Source of the DNA: Micromonospora lupini | Lineage (GTDB): Bacteria > Actinomycetota > Actinomycetes > Mycobacteriales > Micromonosporaceae | DNA length: 64,000 nucleotides | Direction of reading: 5' to 3' | NCBI RefSeq assembly: GCF_026342015.1 | Contig: NZ_JAPENL010000003.1 | Location: 310,001 to 374,000, forward strand | Shown: in pieces, positions 54,301 to 61,857 of the stretch | Layout: each line of letters opens with the position of its first letter | Position numbering within the stretch: the first letter of the stretch is position 1 | Made by a program: the position numbers and the translations under genes | The notes under the pieces: generated by a model | What the model saw: only the letters and a program-made list of their open reading frames with translations | What the model was told of the DNA's origin: nothing | Databases searched by the model: none

Positions 54301-54489
54301 CCGCCCGCGGGTTCCGCTGGTAACGCCACCGACTGGTCGCGCAGCCAGCAGGCGTTCGAGGAGGGGTCGGTGGTGGTCACCGCCGACACCGTGTACCTGG
54401 GCTTCGGGCTTGAGGGCCTGCCGCCGGCGGCCCGCAACGACCTGGTCGCCCGCTCGCTGACCCACCTGAGCGGCCGGCCGCGCCGCTGA
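51388..54489 (+). CDS. Secreted M14 zinc carboxypeptidase with C-terminal accessory domains
   Basis: 1033 residues; ATG at 51388 with AAGGAGG upstream. A Sec signal peptide covers residues 1-27 (LAIAGVVTLLGALALAPPASA). After a propeptide-like region, the M14 catalytic domain spans about 125-450. The zinc ligands lie in QHAREWITPE near 181-190 (H and E) and VNYHS near 315, and the catalytic Glu is in GFTPEMSTC near 386. The remaining 550 residues are far beyond a normal M14 domain. They include a region around 590-760 with a DNEGGKLLVSGQ-like fold (read here as LNEGGKLLVSGQYALYAQG) and a segment of the type seen after immune-inhibitor-A metalloproteases (SFLPVDQFPQFASSAP..DWDFLIVEAHE). It digests extracellular peptides. 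Confidence 0.9.
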   Translation: MRPRRLAIAGVVTLLGALALAPPASARPPSDPGAREGLEVYVGTVDAKQRDLLREAGVDLGHDATADSTGRTTVETVLTPRQAKRLTDRGVPLSVKKVRGKDASQALREQAAAGWSAFRPYSEPGGLRDEISATAARFPKLTKLETIGRTQQGKPILAIKVTRDARKVRDGQRPAVLYAGAQHAREWITPEMTRRLMHHVLDSYGTDREITRLLDTTELWFLPVANPDGYDHTFTPGNRLWRKNLRDNDGDGQIGSGDGVDLNRNFAYKWGYDNEGSSPDENSETYRGPGPASEPETKALDGLLRRVGFEFFVNYHSAAQLLLYGVGWQVSTPTPDDVIYQAMVGDDAHPAVPGYDPDISAELYTTNGDTDSHATVRYGTLGFTPEMSTCQSAAAVDPDDRWRPEDCVSEFIFPDDETLIAGEVGKNLPFALAVARSAADPDDPVSVVGRSTPDFVVDAFDTSYGRTQQVASITRRALKNVRMHYVVNGGRPKTVGVREWRGGERYGDTNDDYYAELRGTVTGTKPGDRVEVWFTGVKQRAKVVASEHFTYRVHTDIGGDVLVLAMEDVTGLSPTQTGTTAKYADEVAASLTAAGRSSDVYDFDAMRRTAPHPLGVLSHYKTVVWETGDDVILRSPGQVAGTAARAALDTELAVRDYLNEGGKLLVSGQYALYAQGANGSYVYHPDAPPECADGEDPSCLPLLNDFQQYWLGAHTYVSDGGTDADGPFPVLGSDGVFVGFDGALNAPGSAGNQGHTASFLTTSSFLPVDQFPQFASSAPVDWVRPGAAPFDPRTGDWYLWSGQADEAFKRLTRTVDLSGATSGELRFAASYDVEADWDFLIVEAHEVGSDDWTTLPDANGHTGRETGESCESGWQTLHPFVAHYQGAGCSATGSTGEWHAVTGASGGWQDFSIDLSAYAGKQVEVSISYVSDWSTQGLGVFLDDARVLVDGSTVTETSFETEDLGGWTVAGPPAGSAGNATDWSRSQQAFEEGSVVVTADTVYLGFGLEGLPPAARNDLVARSLTHLSGRPRR

Positions 54490-54495
54490 CGGGGC

Positions 54496-54537
54496 GGAAG
54501 GTACGCCGGCGGTCCGTGGACGGCCGGCGTACCTTCC
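54496..54537 (+). terminator. Hairpin after the carboxypeptidase gene
   Basis: Perfect 15-base arms (54496-54510 and 54523-54537) with a 12-base loop, six bases past the stop. Confidence 0.85.
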
Positions 54538-54582
54538 CCGGTACGCCGGACGCGTCCGACGCCTGTGTGGTGAGCTGTACGG

Positions 54583-55503
54583 GTGTCGGGGCTGGGACTG
54601 GTACTGCACCCCACCCGGGATGTCACCGAGGTGGTCGGGATCATCGAACGGTGGGCGACGCGCCACCACAAGTCGCTCATGGTGCGCGCGGAGGACAAGC
54701 ACCGCGTGCCGGCCAGCGTCGAGCCCGTGCCGGAGAAGGAGGTGGCCGTCCGCGCCGACGCCTTGATCAGCATCGGCGGTGACGGCACCATGCTGGGGGC
54801 GCTGCGCTCCGCCATCCTCGATCCGAAGCCGGTGCTCGGCGTGCACCTGGGCCGACTCGGTTTCCTCGTCGAGATCGAGCCGCCGGCGCTGCCCGAGGCG
54901 CTGAGCCGGCTGCTGTCGAAGGACTTCACCATCGAGTCACACGCCTGTCTGGCCTGCGACGTGTGCGGCGACGACGTGGTGGCGTTCAACGACATCGCCC
55001 TGGTCCGGCGACCCGGTTCGGGCTTCGTCACCGCCACCCTGGCCGTCGACGGCCAGCAGTACGGCTACTACCGCGCCGACGCCGTGGTGGTGAGCACGCC
55101 TATCGGTTCCACCGCGTACAGCTATGCGGCCGGCGGCCCGCTGATCTCCCCGGCGGCGGACGCGGTGGTCATCACGCCGTCGGCGCCGATGGCCGGTATC
55201 TCCCGGTCGGTGGTGCTCTCCGGGGACGAGAAGATCCGGCTGGAGTTGGAGCCCCAATCGTCGGCTGTCGTGGTGGAGATGGACGGGCTGGTGTTCCGGG
55301 ACGCGGCGGACGAGGGCGCGGTGGACATCAGCTACCGGCGCAACGCCGGGCTGGTGGTCCGCTTCGACCCGCTGCGCTACCAGGAACGCAACCAGCTCAA
55401 GATGAGCCTGCTCGACCTGCCCTTCCTCCCCGAACAGCTCAAGGCGCTACTCCCGAAGGAACTCCAGAGCCACAACGAACGAGAAATCCCCCCACGCTGC
55501 TAG
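54583..55503 (+). CDS. nadK: NAD kinase
   Basis: 306 residues from a GTG at 54583. It phosphorylates NAD to NADP with ATP or polyphosphate. The diagnostic GGDGT motif is at 64-68 (SIGGDGTMLGALR). NDIALVRRPGSGFVT and the conserved substrate loop STPIGSTAYSYAAGGPLISP follow. Length is normal. Transcribed alone between two hairpins. Confidence 0.96.
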   Translation: MSGLGLVLHPTRDVTEVVGIIERWATRHHKSLMVRAEDKHRVPASVEPVPEKEVAVRADALISIGGDGTMLGALRSAILDPKPVLGVHLGRLGFLVEIEPPALPEALSRLLSKDFTIESHACLACDVCGDDVVAFNDIALVRRPGSGFVTATLAVDGQQYGYYRADAVVVSTPIGSTAYSYAAGGPLISPAADAVVITPSAPMAGISRSVVLSGDEKIRLELEPQSSAVVVEMDGLVFRDAADEGAVDISYRRNAGLVVRFDPLRYQERNQLKMSLLDLPFLPEQLKALLPKELQSHNEREIPPRC

Positions 55504-55514
55504 CCGCCACCCAC

Positions 55515-55553
<39 letters not shown>

Positions 55554-55561
55554 CCCCGGCT

Positions 55562-55624
55562 CGGTGATCAAGAGGTTTGCGTCACGACACGCCGGGCGGG
55601 CTGACGCAAACCTCTTGATCACCG
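55562..55624. repeat. Perfect intergenic palindrome (GATC-ended type, copy d)
   Basis: Perfect 23-base arms 55562-55584 and 55602-55624, with a 17-base loop and GATC four bases from the outer end. It lies between the convergent nadK and pgm genes, two bases from the pgm stop, and can act as a bidirectional terminator. Confidence 0.9.
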
Positions 55625-55626
55625 CG

Positions 55627-57270
55627 TCATGCCTGGGTCAGGGCCTGGTCCACCAGGGACTTGGCTTCTTCCTGGATCTTCTTGAGGTGGTCGGGGCCCT
55701 GGAAGGACTCGGCGTAGATCTTGTAGACGTCTTCCGTGCCCGAGGGCCTTGCGGCGAACCAGCCGGACTCGGTGCTCACCTTGAGGCCGCCGATCGGGGC
55801 GTTGTTGCCGGGGGCGGTGGTCAGGGTCGCGGTGATCGCCTCGCCGGCCAGCTCGGTGGCGGTGACCTGGTCCGGGGAGAGCTTGGCGAGCACCGCCTTC
55901 TGCTCCCGGGTGGCCGGGGCGTCGATCCGGGCGTACGAGGGCGCACCGAACCGCTCGGCCAGCTCCGCCCAGTGCTCGCTCGGGCTGCGCCCGGTGGTGG
56001 CCAGGATCTCGGAGGCGAGCAGGCAGAGCAGGATGCCGTCCTTGTCGGTGGTCCAGGTGGAGCCGTCGCGGCGCAGGAACGACGCCCCGGCGCTCTCCTC
56101 GCCGCCGAAGCCGACCGCCCCGTCGAGCAGGCCGGGGACGAACCACTTGAAGCCGACCGGCACCTCCAGCAGCGGCCGGCCCAGGTCGGCGGCGACCCGG
56201 TCGATCATCGAGGAGGAGACCAGGGTCTTGCCCACCGCGGCGGCCGGACCCCAGTTGGCGCGGGTGCGGAACAGGTGCCCGATCGCCACCGCCAGGTAGT
56301 GGTTGGGGTTCATGAGACCGGCGTCCGGGGTGACGATGCCGTGCCGGTCGGCGTCGGCGTCGTTGCCTGTGGAGATCTGGTAGTCGGCGCGGGCGGCGAT
56401 CAGGGACGCCATCGCGTTTGGCGACGAGCAGTCCATCCGGATCTTGCCGTCGCCGTCGAGCGTCATGAACCGCCAGGTCGGGTCGACAGTCGGGTTGACA
56501 ACTGTCAGGTCCAGCCGGTGCCGCTCGGCGATCTCCCCCCAGTACGCCACGCTGGCCCCGCCGAGCGGGTCGGCGCCGATCCGGATGCCGGCGTCGCGGA
56601 TGGCGTCGATGTCGATCGCCGCCGGCAGGTCGTCGACATAGTGCGCGAGGAAGTCGTACTCCCCGGTGGTGTCGGCGGCGCGAGCACGCGCGTAGGTGAT
56701 CCGGCGGACCTCCTTGAGCCCGGCGGCGAGGATCGTGTTGGCCCGGTCCTGGATCCACCGGGTGACGTCGGTGTCGGCGGGCCCGCCGTTCGTGGGGTTG
56801 TACTTGAAGCCGCCGTCGTCGGGCGGGTTGTGCGACGGGGTGATGACGATGCCGTCGGCGAGCCCGCTGGTGCGGCCCCGGTTGTGGGTGAGGATGGCGT
56901 GCGACAGCGCCGGGGTGGGGGTGTAGCCGTCGCGGCTGTCGACGAGCACGGTGACCCCGTTGGCGGCGAGCACCTCCAACGCGTCCACGGCGGCCGGCGC
57001 GGAGAGCGCGTGCGTGTCCCGGGCCAGGAACAGCGGGCCGTCGAGGCCCTGCTCCCGCCGGTAGTCGCAGAGCGCCTGGGTGACCGCGAGGATGTGGTCG
57101 GAGTTGAACGCGTTGCGCAGGCTGGAACCCCGGTGGCCGGAGGTGCCGAAGGACACCTGCTGCGCCGGGTCCGCGGGGTCCGGATGCTCGGCGTAGTAGG
57201 CGGTCACCAGGCGCGGCACGTCGACCAGGTCGGCGGGCTCGGCGGACTGGCCGGCACGGGGATGGGTCAC
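55627..57270 (-). CDS. pgm: Phosphoglucomutase, alpha-D-glucose specific
   Basis: 547 residues from a GTG at 57270 with GAGGAGG upstream. It interconverts glucose-6-phosphate and glucose-1-phosphate. The phosphoserine is S146 in [14 protein letters not shown], the metal loop is [11 protein letters not shown] near 305, the sugar-binding loop is [15 protein letters not shown] near 370, and the phosphate-binding loop is [13 protein letters not shown] near 515. It is 29 bases downstream of glgC, so the two form an operon that leads glucose-6-phosphate to ADP-glucose. Its product also feeds UDP-sugars for the nearby polysaccharide locus. Confidence 0.96.
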   Translation of the reverse strand: MTHPRAGQSAEPADLVDVPRLVTAYYAEHPDPADPAQQVSFGTSGHRGSSLRNAFNSDHILAVTQALCDYRREQGLDGPLFLARDTHALSAPAAVDALEVLAANGVTVLVDSRDGYTPTPALSHAILTHNRGRTSGLADGIVITPSHNPPDDGGFKYNPTNGGPADTDVTRWIQDRANTILAAGLKEVRRITYARARAADTTGEYDFLAHYVDDLPAAIDIDAIRDAGIRIGADPLGGASVAYWGEIAERHRLDLTVVNPTVDPTWRFMTLDGDGKIRMDCSSPNAMASLIAARADYQISTGNDADADRHGIVTPDAGLMNPNHYLAVAIGHLFRTRANWGPAAAVGKTLVSSSMIDRVAADLGRPLLEVPVGFKWFVPGLLDGAVGFGGEESAGASFLRRDGSTWTTDKDGILLCLLASEILATTGRSPSEHWAELAERFGAPSYARIDAPATREQKAVLAKLSPDQVTATELAGEAITATLTTAPGNNAPIGGLKVSTESGWFAARPSGTEDVYKIYAESFQGPDHLKKIQEEAKSLVDQALTQA

Positions 57271-57299
57271 GGGGTTCTACCTCCTCGATAGTGCGACGG

Positions 57300-58532
57300 T
57301 CACGGCTCGACCCGCTGGCCCTTGCCGATCACCACGATGCCGTTGTCGGAGACGGTGTAGCGCTGCCGGTCCTTCTCCAGGTCGACCCCGATCTCGGCGC
57401 CCTCGGGGACGAACACGTTCTTGTCCAGGATGGCCCGGCGGACCACCGCGTGCCTGCCGATCTCGACACCCTCCATCAGCACCGAGCCCTCGACGTGCGC
57501 CCACGAGTGCACCCGCACCTTCGGCGACACGATCGAGTTCTCCACCAGCGAGCCGGAGATCACCACACCCGGGGAGACCATCGAGCCGACCGCGCGGCCG
57601 ACCCGCTCACCCCACTGGTGGACGAACTTCGCCGGCGGCCACGGCGGCTGCTCGGTGTAGATCGGCCACTCGAAGTTGTAGAGGTTGAAGACGGGGTGCA
57701 CGTTGATCAGATCCATGTGCGCGTCGTAGAACGAGTCGAGCGTCCCCACGTCGCGCCAGTAGCCGCGGTCGCGGTCGTTGCTGCCCGGCACCTCGTTGTC
57801 GCGGAAGTCGTAGACGTTCGCCTCGCCCCGCTCGACGAGCATCGGGATGATGCTGCCGCCCATGTCGTGCTTGCTGGACTTGTCCGCCGCGTCACGCTCG
57901 ACCGCCTCGCAGAGAGCGCGGGTGGTGAAGACGTAGTTGCCCATCGAGGCGTAGATCTCGTCCGGCGCGTCCGGCAGGCCGACCGCGTCGGTGGGCTTCT
58001 CGCGGAACGCACGGATCTTCCGGCCGTCCTCGCCGACCTCGATGACACCGAACTGGTCGGCCATCGAGAGCGGTTGACGGATGCCGGCGACTGTCACCGC
58101 CGCGCCGGAGGCGATGTGGTCCTCCACCATCTGCCGCGGGTCCATCCGGTAGATGTGGTCGGCGCCGAAGACGATCACGTAGTCGGGCTGCTCGTCGTTG
58201 ATGAGGTTGAAGCTCTGGTAGATGGCGTCGGCCGAGCCGGCGAACCACCACGGGCCGCGACGCTGCTGCGCGGGCACCGGGGTGACGTAGTTGCCGAGCA
58301 GCGTGGACATCCGCCAGGTCTTGGTGATGTGCCGGTCGAGGGAGTGGGACTTGTACTGGGTCAACACGACGATCTTGAGATAGCCGGCGTTGGCCAGGTT
58401 GGAGAGGACGAAGTCGACCATGCGGTACATCCCGCCGAACGGGACGGCCGGCTTGGCCCGGTCCGTGGTGAGTGGCATCAGGCGCTTGCCCTCCCCACCC
58501 GCCAGGACGATCGCGAGCACCTTGGCAGCCAT
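57300..58532 (-). CDS. glgC: Glucose-1-phosphate adenylyltransferase
   Basis: 410 residues; ATG at 58532. It makes ADP-glucose from glucose-1-phosphate and ATP. The nucleotide loop is [20 protein letters not shown] (11-30). [29 protein letters not shown] and VFREKP-like [12 protein letters not shown] follow in order. The C-terminal left-handed beta-helix has [19 protein letters not shown]. Divergent from glgM across 72 bases, as in mycobacteria. Confidence 0.97.
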   Translation of the reverse strand: MAAKVLAIVLAGGEGKRLMPLTTDRAKPAVPFGGMYRMVDFVLSNLANAGYLKIVVLTQYKSHSLDRHITKTWRMSTLLGNYVTPVPAQQRRGPWWFAGSADAIYQSFNLINDEQPDYVIVFGADHIYRMDPRQMVEDHIASGAAVTVAGIRQPLSMADQFGVIEVGEDGRKIRAFREKPTDAVGLPDAPDEIYASMGNYVFTTRALCEAVERDAADKSSKHDMGGSIIPMLVERGEANVYDFRDNEVPGSNDRDRGYWRDVGTLDSFYDAHMDLINVHPVFNLYNFEWPIYTEQPPWPPAKFVHQWGERVGRAVGSMVSPGVVISGSLVENSIVSPKVRVHSWAHVEGSVLMEGVEIGRHAVVRRAILDKNVFVPEGAEIGVDLEKDRQRYTVSDNGIVVIGKGQRVEP

Positions 58533-58604
58533 GCCCCGACGCTATCCACCCGCGTCGGACTTCACCACTCGTACGGGGAGTCTTCTGCACTAGGGTGCGG
58601 GGTC
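58533..58604. promoter_or_regulatory. Short divergent promoter between glgC and glgM
   Basis: 72 bases must hold both promoters. For the plus strand TAGGGT at 58591 is a possible -10 only about 9 bases from the start, which would give a very short leader. No clear ribosome site precedes the glgM ATG, which fits leaderless or near-leaderless translation. Confidence 0.4.
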
Positions 58605-59810
58605 ATGACGGAACCCACCCCGCTGCGCGTCGATCTGCTCACCCGCGAGTACCCACCGGAGGTCTACGGCGGCGCGGGCGTGCACGTCGAGTACCTGGCC
58701 CGGGAGTTGCGCCACCTCACCGACGTCCGCGTGCACTGCTTCGGCCTGCCGCGCACCGAGCCGGGCGTCACGGCGTACGCCGATCCGCCCGGCCTGACCG
58801 GCGCGAACGCCGCGCTGCGGACGATGGGTGTGGACCTGGAGATGGCCGCCGGCACCGCCGGCGCCGACGTGGTGCACAGCCACACGTGGTACGCGAACCT
58901 GGCCGGGCACACAGCGAAGCTGCTGCACGGCGTGCCGCACGTGCTGACCGCGCACAGCCTGGAGCCGCTGCGGCCGTGGAAGGCCGAGCAGCTCGGCGGC
59001 GGTTACACGCTCTCCTCGTGGATCGAGCGCACCGCCATGGAGGCGGCCGACGCGGTGATCGCGGTCAGTGGGGGAATGCGCAGCGACGTGCTCACCGCCT
59101 ACCCGCAGATCGACCCGGACCGGGTCCACGTGGTCTACAACGGCATCGACACCGCGCAGTACGCGCCGGATCAGGGCACCGACGTGCTCGACCGGCTCGG
59201 CATCGACCCCGTGCTGCCAAGCGTGGTGTACGTGGGAAGGATCACTCGGCAGAAGGGCCTGCCGTACCTGTTGCGGGCCGCCCGCGAGCTGCCGGCGGAC
59301 ACCCAGCTCGTGCTGCTCGCCGGGGCGCCGGACACCCCGGAGATCGCCGCCGAGGTTCAGGGGCTGGTCGCCGAGCTGCGGGCCAACCGCTCCGGCGTGG
59401 TCTGGGTGGCCGAGATGCTGCCCAAGCCCGAGGTGATCCAGGTGCTCACCCACGCGACAGTCTTCGTCTGCCCCTCCGTGTACGAGCCGATGGGCATCGT
59501 CAACCTGGAGGCGATGGCCTGCGAGACGGCTGTGGTGGCCACCGCCACCGGTGGCATCCCCGAGGTGGTGGCGGACGGCGAGACCGGCCTGCTGGTCCCC
59601 ATCGAGCAGGCCACCAACGGCTCCGGCACCCCGCTGGCCCCGGAACGCTTCGTGGCCGACCTGGCGGCGGCGGTAAACACGCTGCTCGCCGACCCGGCGC
59701 GCACCGAGCGGTTCGGACTGGCCGGCCGTCGGCGCGCGGTCGAGCACTTCTCCTGGGACGCGGTCGCCCGCCAGACCCTGGAGGTCTACCGCTCGGTCGC
59801 CGCGGGCTGA
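58605..59810 (+). CDS. glgM: GT4-type GlgA: maltose-1-phosphate synthase (GlgM-like)
   Basis: 401 residues; ATG at 58605. It is a GT-B enzyme using ADP-glucose. The acceptor domain reads LLTREYPPEVYGGAGVHVEYLARELRH, then HSHTWYANLAGHTAKLLHGV. The donor domain has VYVGRITRQKGLPYLLRAA and SVYEPMGIVNLEAMACETAVV, with E in EPMGIVNLEAM as the GT4 pair. This actinobacterial type is annotated as glycogen synthase, but mycobacterial members make alpha-maltose-1-phosphate from ADP-glucose and glucose-1-phosphate. The divergent glgC arrangement and the length match Rv1212c/Rv1213. The exact product is inferred. Confidence 0.92.
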   Translation: MTEPTPLRVDLLTREYPPEVYGGAGVHVEYLARELRHLTDVRVHCFGLPRTEPGVTAYADPPGLTGANAALRTMGVDLEMAAGTAGADVVHSHTWYANLAGHTAKLLHGVPHVLTAHSLEPLRPWKAEQLGGGYTLSSWIERTAMEAADAVIAVSGGMRSDVLTAYPQIDPDRVHVVYNGIDTAQYAPDQGTDVLDRLGIDPVLPSVVYVGRITRQKGLPYLLRAARELPADTQLVLLAGAPDTPEIAAEVQGLVAELRANRSGVVWVAEMLPKPEVIQVLTHATVFVCPSVYEPMGIVNLEAMACETAVVATATGGIPEVVADGETGLLVPIEQATNGSGTPLAPERFVADLAAAVNTLLADPARTERFGLAGRRRAVEHFSWDAVARQTLEVYRSVAAG

Positions 59811-59824
59811 GGGGAGACGGGCTC

Positions 59825-60289
59825 ATGCGGTACGACGAACTCGAAGCGGCAATCCTTGCGCTCATCGTCGCGGCCGGTGAGGACGAGCTGCGCGCCTTCG
59901 GCCGCGAGACCGTTACCCGGCTGGTCCGCGCGGACCTGCTCGACACGGCCGGGGACGACGAGCTGACCGAGGACGGCTGGGCGGCGCTGACAAGCGCGCG
60001 GGAGAACGTCCGGACGGCCGACGGGGCCAAGCTGCGCGCCCTGCTGACGCGTGTCGACGAGGGCATCCGCGCGGACGACGACCTGGACCAGGGGCTCCTG
60101 ACCGTCATCACCGCGCTGGAGCACTGGACCACCTACCTGGAGGAGGACCAGCGCGGGGAACTCTACGAACTCGCCATCCGCTCCGTCGAGGAGGTCGACT
60201 TCCAGGTCTCGGCCGACCTCGACGACGTCCTCGCCACCGCGGAGATGGCCGGCGAGTACGCGCGAATCAGAGGCCTGCTCACCGCTTAG
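59825..60289 (+). CDS. Small acidic protein of unknown function
   Basis: 154 residues; ATG at 59825 with GGGGAGA upstream, 14 bases after the glgM stop, so probably co-transcribed. It is rich in Glu, Asp, Leu and Ala, entirely helical in appearance (ELEAAILALIVAAGEDELRAF; LEHWTTYLEEDQRGELYELA), with no signal or membrane segment. I do not recognise the family. The link to glycogen/trehalose metabolism is only positional. Confidence 0.65.
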   Translation: MRYDELEAAILALIVAAGEDELRAFGRETVTRLVRADLLDTAGDDELTEDGWAALTSARENVRTADGAKLRALLTRVDEGIRADDDLDQGLLTVITALEHWTTYLEEDQRGELYELAIRSVEEVDFQVSADLDDVLATAEMAGEYARIRGLLTA

Positions 60290-60299
60290 CTCTCGCCTT

Positions 60300-60492
60300 T
60301 CCCGTCAGCCCTCAGACCGCCGTACCCGTCAGCCCTCAGGTCGCCGTACCCGTCCGCCCTCGGACCGCCGTTCCCGTCCGCCCTCAGACCGCCGTTCCCG
60401 TCAGCCCTCAGACCGCCGTACCCGTCAGCCCTCAGACCGCCGTACCCGTCAGCCCTCAGACCGCCGCTCCCGTCAGCCTCAGACCGCTGTTC
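60300..60492. repeat. 24-base tandem repeat, 8 copies
   Basis: The unit is CCCGTCAGCCCTCAGACCGCCGTA with single-base drift (AGACCG/AGGTCG/GGACCG, CCGTA/CCGTT). The last copy has lost one base and contains the stop codon and last codons of the minus-strand ino1 gene (60479-60490). Between the helical protein gene and ino1, which converge. Confidence 0.9.
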
Positions 60493-61522
60493 CCGGAGGG
60501 GACTTGAACAGCGACGTCGCCTCGGCGGAGTAACCGCCATCCCCGTTGCGGAGCGCGCTGGCCGCGATGCGGATGAGGTCGATGTTGACCCCGGCAGCAC
60601 CGCTGGGGTCGTGCACCGTCAGCTTCAGGTCGAGGCTCACCGCCGTCTCGCCCCAACCCTGCGCCTCGATGTTGAGGTGGGCCACCTTCTGCGAGCGCAG
60701 GTGCGGCAGGTAACCGAGCGGAGCCATCTCGACCCTCCCGGCGGCGGGCCGGTCGGCGGCGGGCCGGTCGCTGGCGGGCCGGTCGGCGGCGGGCCGGTCG
60801 GCGGCGGGCCGGTCGGCGGCGGGCCGGTCGGCGGGGTGGCCGTCCGTCAGGGCGTTGAGCTTGGACTGCTTCTTGGTGTTGGGGTTGTCGACCAGGTTGC
60901 GGAAGTCCTCGGTGCCGCCCAGATTGACCTGGTAGGAGCTGACCAGCGTGAGGCCCCGCTCGGCAAGCAGGCGCAGCAACGCGTTGTGCACGACCGAGGT
61001 GCCGAACTGGCTGGCCAGGTCATCACCGAGCAGCGGCAGACCGGCCGCCTCGAATCCGCTCAACACGTGTGGATCGCGCGCGACCGGGTCGGCGGTGGTG
61101 TTGATGAAGGCGACACCCGCGGCGCGCGCGGCCTGGGCGTACGCCCGGGCGGTCTCCGGCCGGCCACTCGGCGCCGAGTAGAGCAACACCTCGGCCCCGG
61201 CCAGCGCCGCCACCACCCGCTCCACCTCGGTCGCGTCGACGAGGCCCTTGGTGACAGGCACACCTGCCCTGGCTAGGTCGCAGTCCAGCCGCGGAAAATT
61301 GTTGGGCGGCAGAAAGATGGCCTCGGTCAGGTCCCGGCCGATCTTCTCCTCGGACGTGGCGAAAGCGGCCACGATGTCGATGTCGCCGACCCCGAGCCCG
61401 CCGATCATCGGCCTGCGGATGCCGACCAGACTGCCGCTCTGGCGGTAGAGCGCAAGACCCTGCACCAGTGCCGACGTGTTGTTGCCGACTCCGACAACGG
61501 CGACTCTCACCCGTTCGATCAT
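60479..61522 (-). CDS. Inositol-1-phosphate synthase-like protein with in-frame repeat
   Basis: 347 residues; ATG at 61522. It is an inositol-3-phosphate synthase family member: VAVVGVGNNTSALVQGLALY (NAD loop), NTTADPVA, LGDDLASQFGTSVVHNALLR near 165-184, and NLGGTEDFRNLVDN near 200. It is a divergent paralogue type, not the standard housekeeping form. Residues 230-263 are an insertion of six ADRPA units encoded by a 15-base tandem repeat (60736-60830). It falls between the NTKKQSK segment and the conserved YLPHLRSQKVAHLNIEAQG block. The stop codon lies inside the neighbouring 24-base repeat, so the last residues (GTAV) are also repeat-derived. Confidence 0.85.
   Translation of the reverse strand: MIERVRVAVVGVGNNTSALVQGLALYRQSGSLVGIRRPMIGGLGVGDIDIVAAFATSEEKIGRDLTEAIFLPPNNFPRLDCDLARAGVPVTKGLVDATEVERVVAALAGAEVLLYSAPSGRPETARAYAQAARAAGVAFINTTADPVARDPHVLSGFEAAGLPLLGDDLASQFGTSVVHNALLRLLAERGLTLVSSYQVNLGGTEDFRNLVDNPNTKKQSKLNALTDGHPADRPAADRPAADRPAADRPASDRPAADRPAAGRVEMAPLGYLPHLRSQKVAHLNIEAQGWGETAVSLDLKLTVHDPSGAAGVNIDLIRIAASALRNGDGGYSAEATSLFKSPPGTAV
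60736..60830. repeat. 15-base tandem repeat inside the inositol-phosphate synthase gene
   Basis: Six copies of GGCGGCGGGCCGGTC, one with a single change (GCTGGC). The period is a multiple of three, so the frame is kept and the protein gains ADRPA units (residues 230-263). Confidence 0.9.
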
Positions 61523-61557
61523 GGCGGGAGGCTACGCCACCCCGCGCCCTCGACCTA

Positions 61558-61632
61558 GATCAACACGGGTTCCAGGAAACCGCGGTATCCGAGCCGCGTC
61601 GATACAGCGGTTTCCTGGAACCCGTGTTGATC
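61558..61632. repeat. Perfect intergenic palindrome (GATC-ended type, copy e)
   Basis: Perfect 26-base arms 61558-61583 and 61607-61632, extendable to 32 with one mismatch; the outer ends are exactly GATC. It lies between two divergent genes, 36 bases upstream of the inositol-phosphate synthase start, so a terminator role is unlikely. Confidence 0.9.
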
Positions 61633-61730
61633 ACGCCGAAAGGCGTGGCCACTCACGCGCACCCGGTGGTCCGCGTGAGCCGCTCCAGCCGCACCAGTGA
61701 CGGCGCCGGTGCCGGTGCTGCTCACACTGC

Positions 61731-61831
61731 GAGGCGCGAGGCGCGAGGCGCGAGGCGCGAGGCGCGAGGCGCGAGGCGCGAGGCGCGAGGCGCGAGGCGC
61801 GAGGCGCGAGGCGCGAGGCGCGAGGCGCGAG
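61731..61831. repeat. 7-base tandem repeat GCGAGGC, about 14 copies
   Basis: Uninterrupted copies of GCGAGGC lie upstream of the HNH-protein gene. A period of seven is not a codon multiple. The stretch 61523-61857 otherwise holds only the palindrome and the start region of the next gene (CGTACACCTGTTCTAGTCTT). Confidence 0.9.
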
Positions 61832-61857
61832 AAAGTGTCGTACACCTGTTCTAGTCT

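Noticed and set aside
55564-57291. 575-codon open frame opposite pgm
   Set aside because: Shadow of the phosphoglucomutase gene; Gly/Val/Arg-rich without motifs, while pgm has every catalytic motif.
60300-60492. Regular 24-base repeats as a possible CRISPR array
   Set aside because: The copies are head to tail with no unique spacers, and no cas genes are near.
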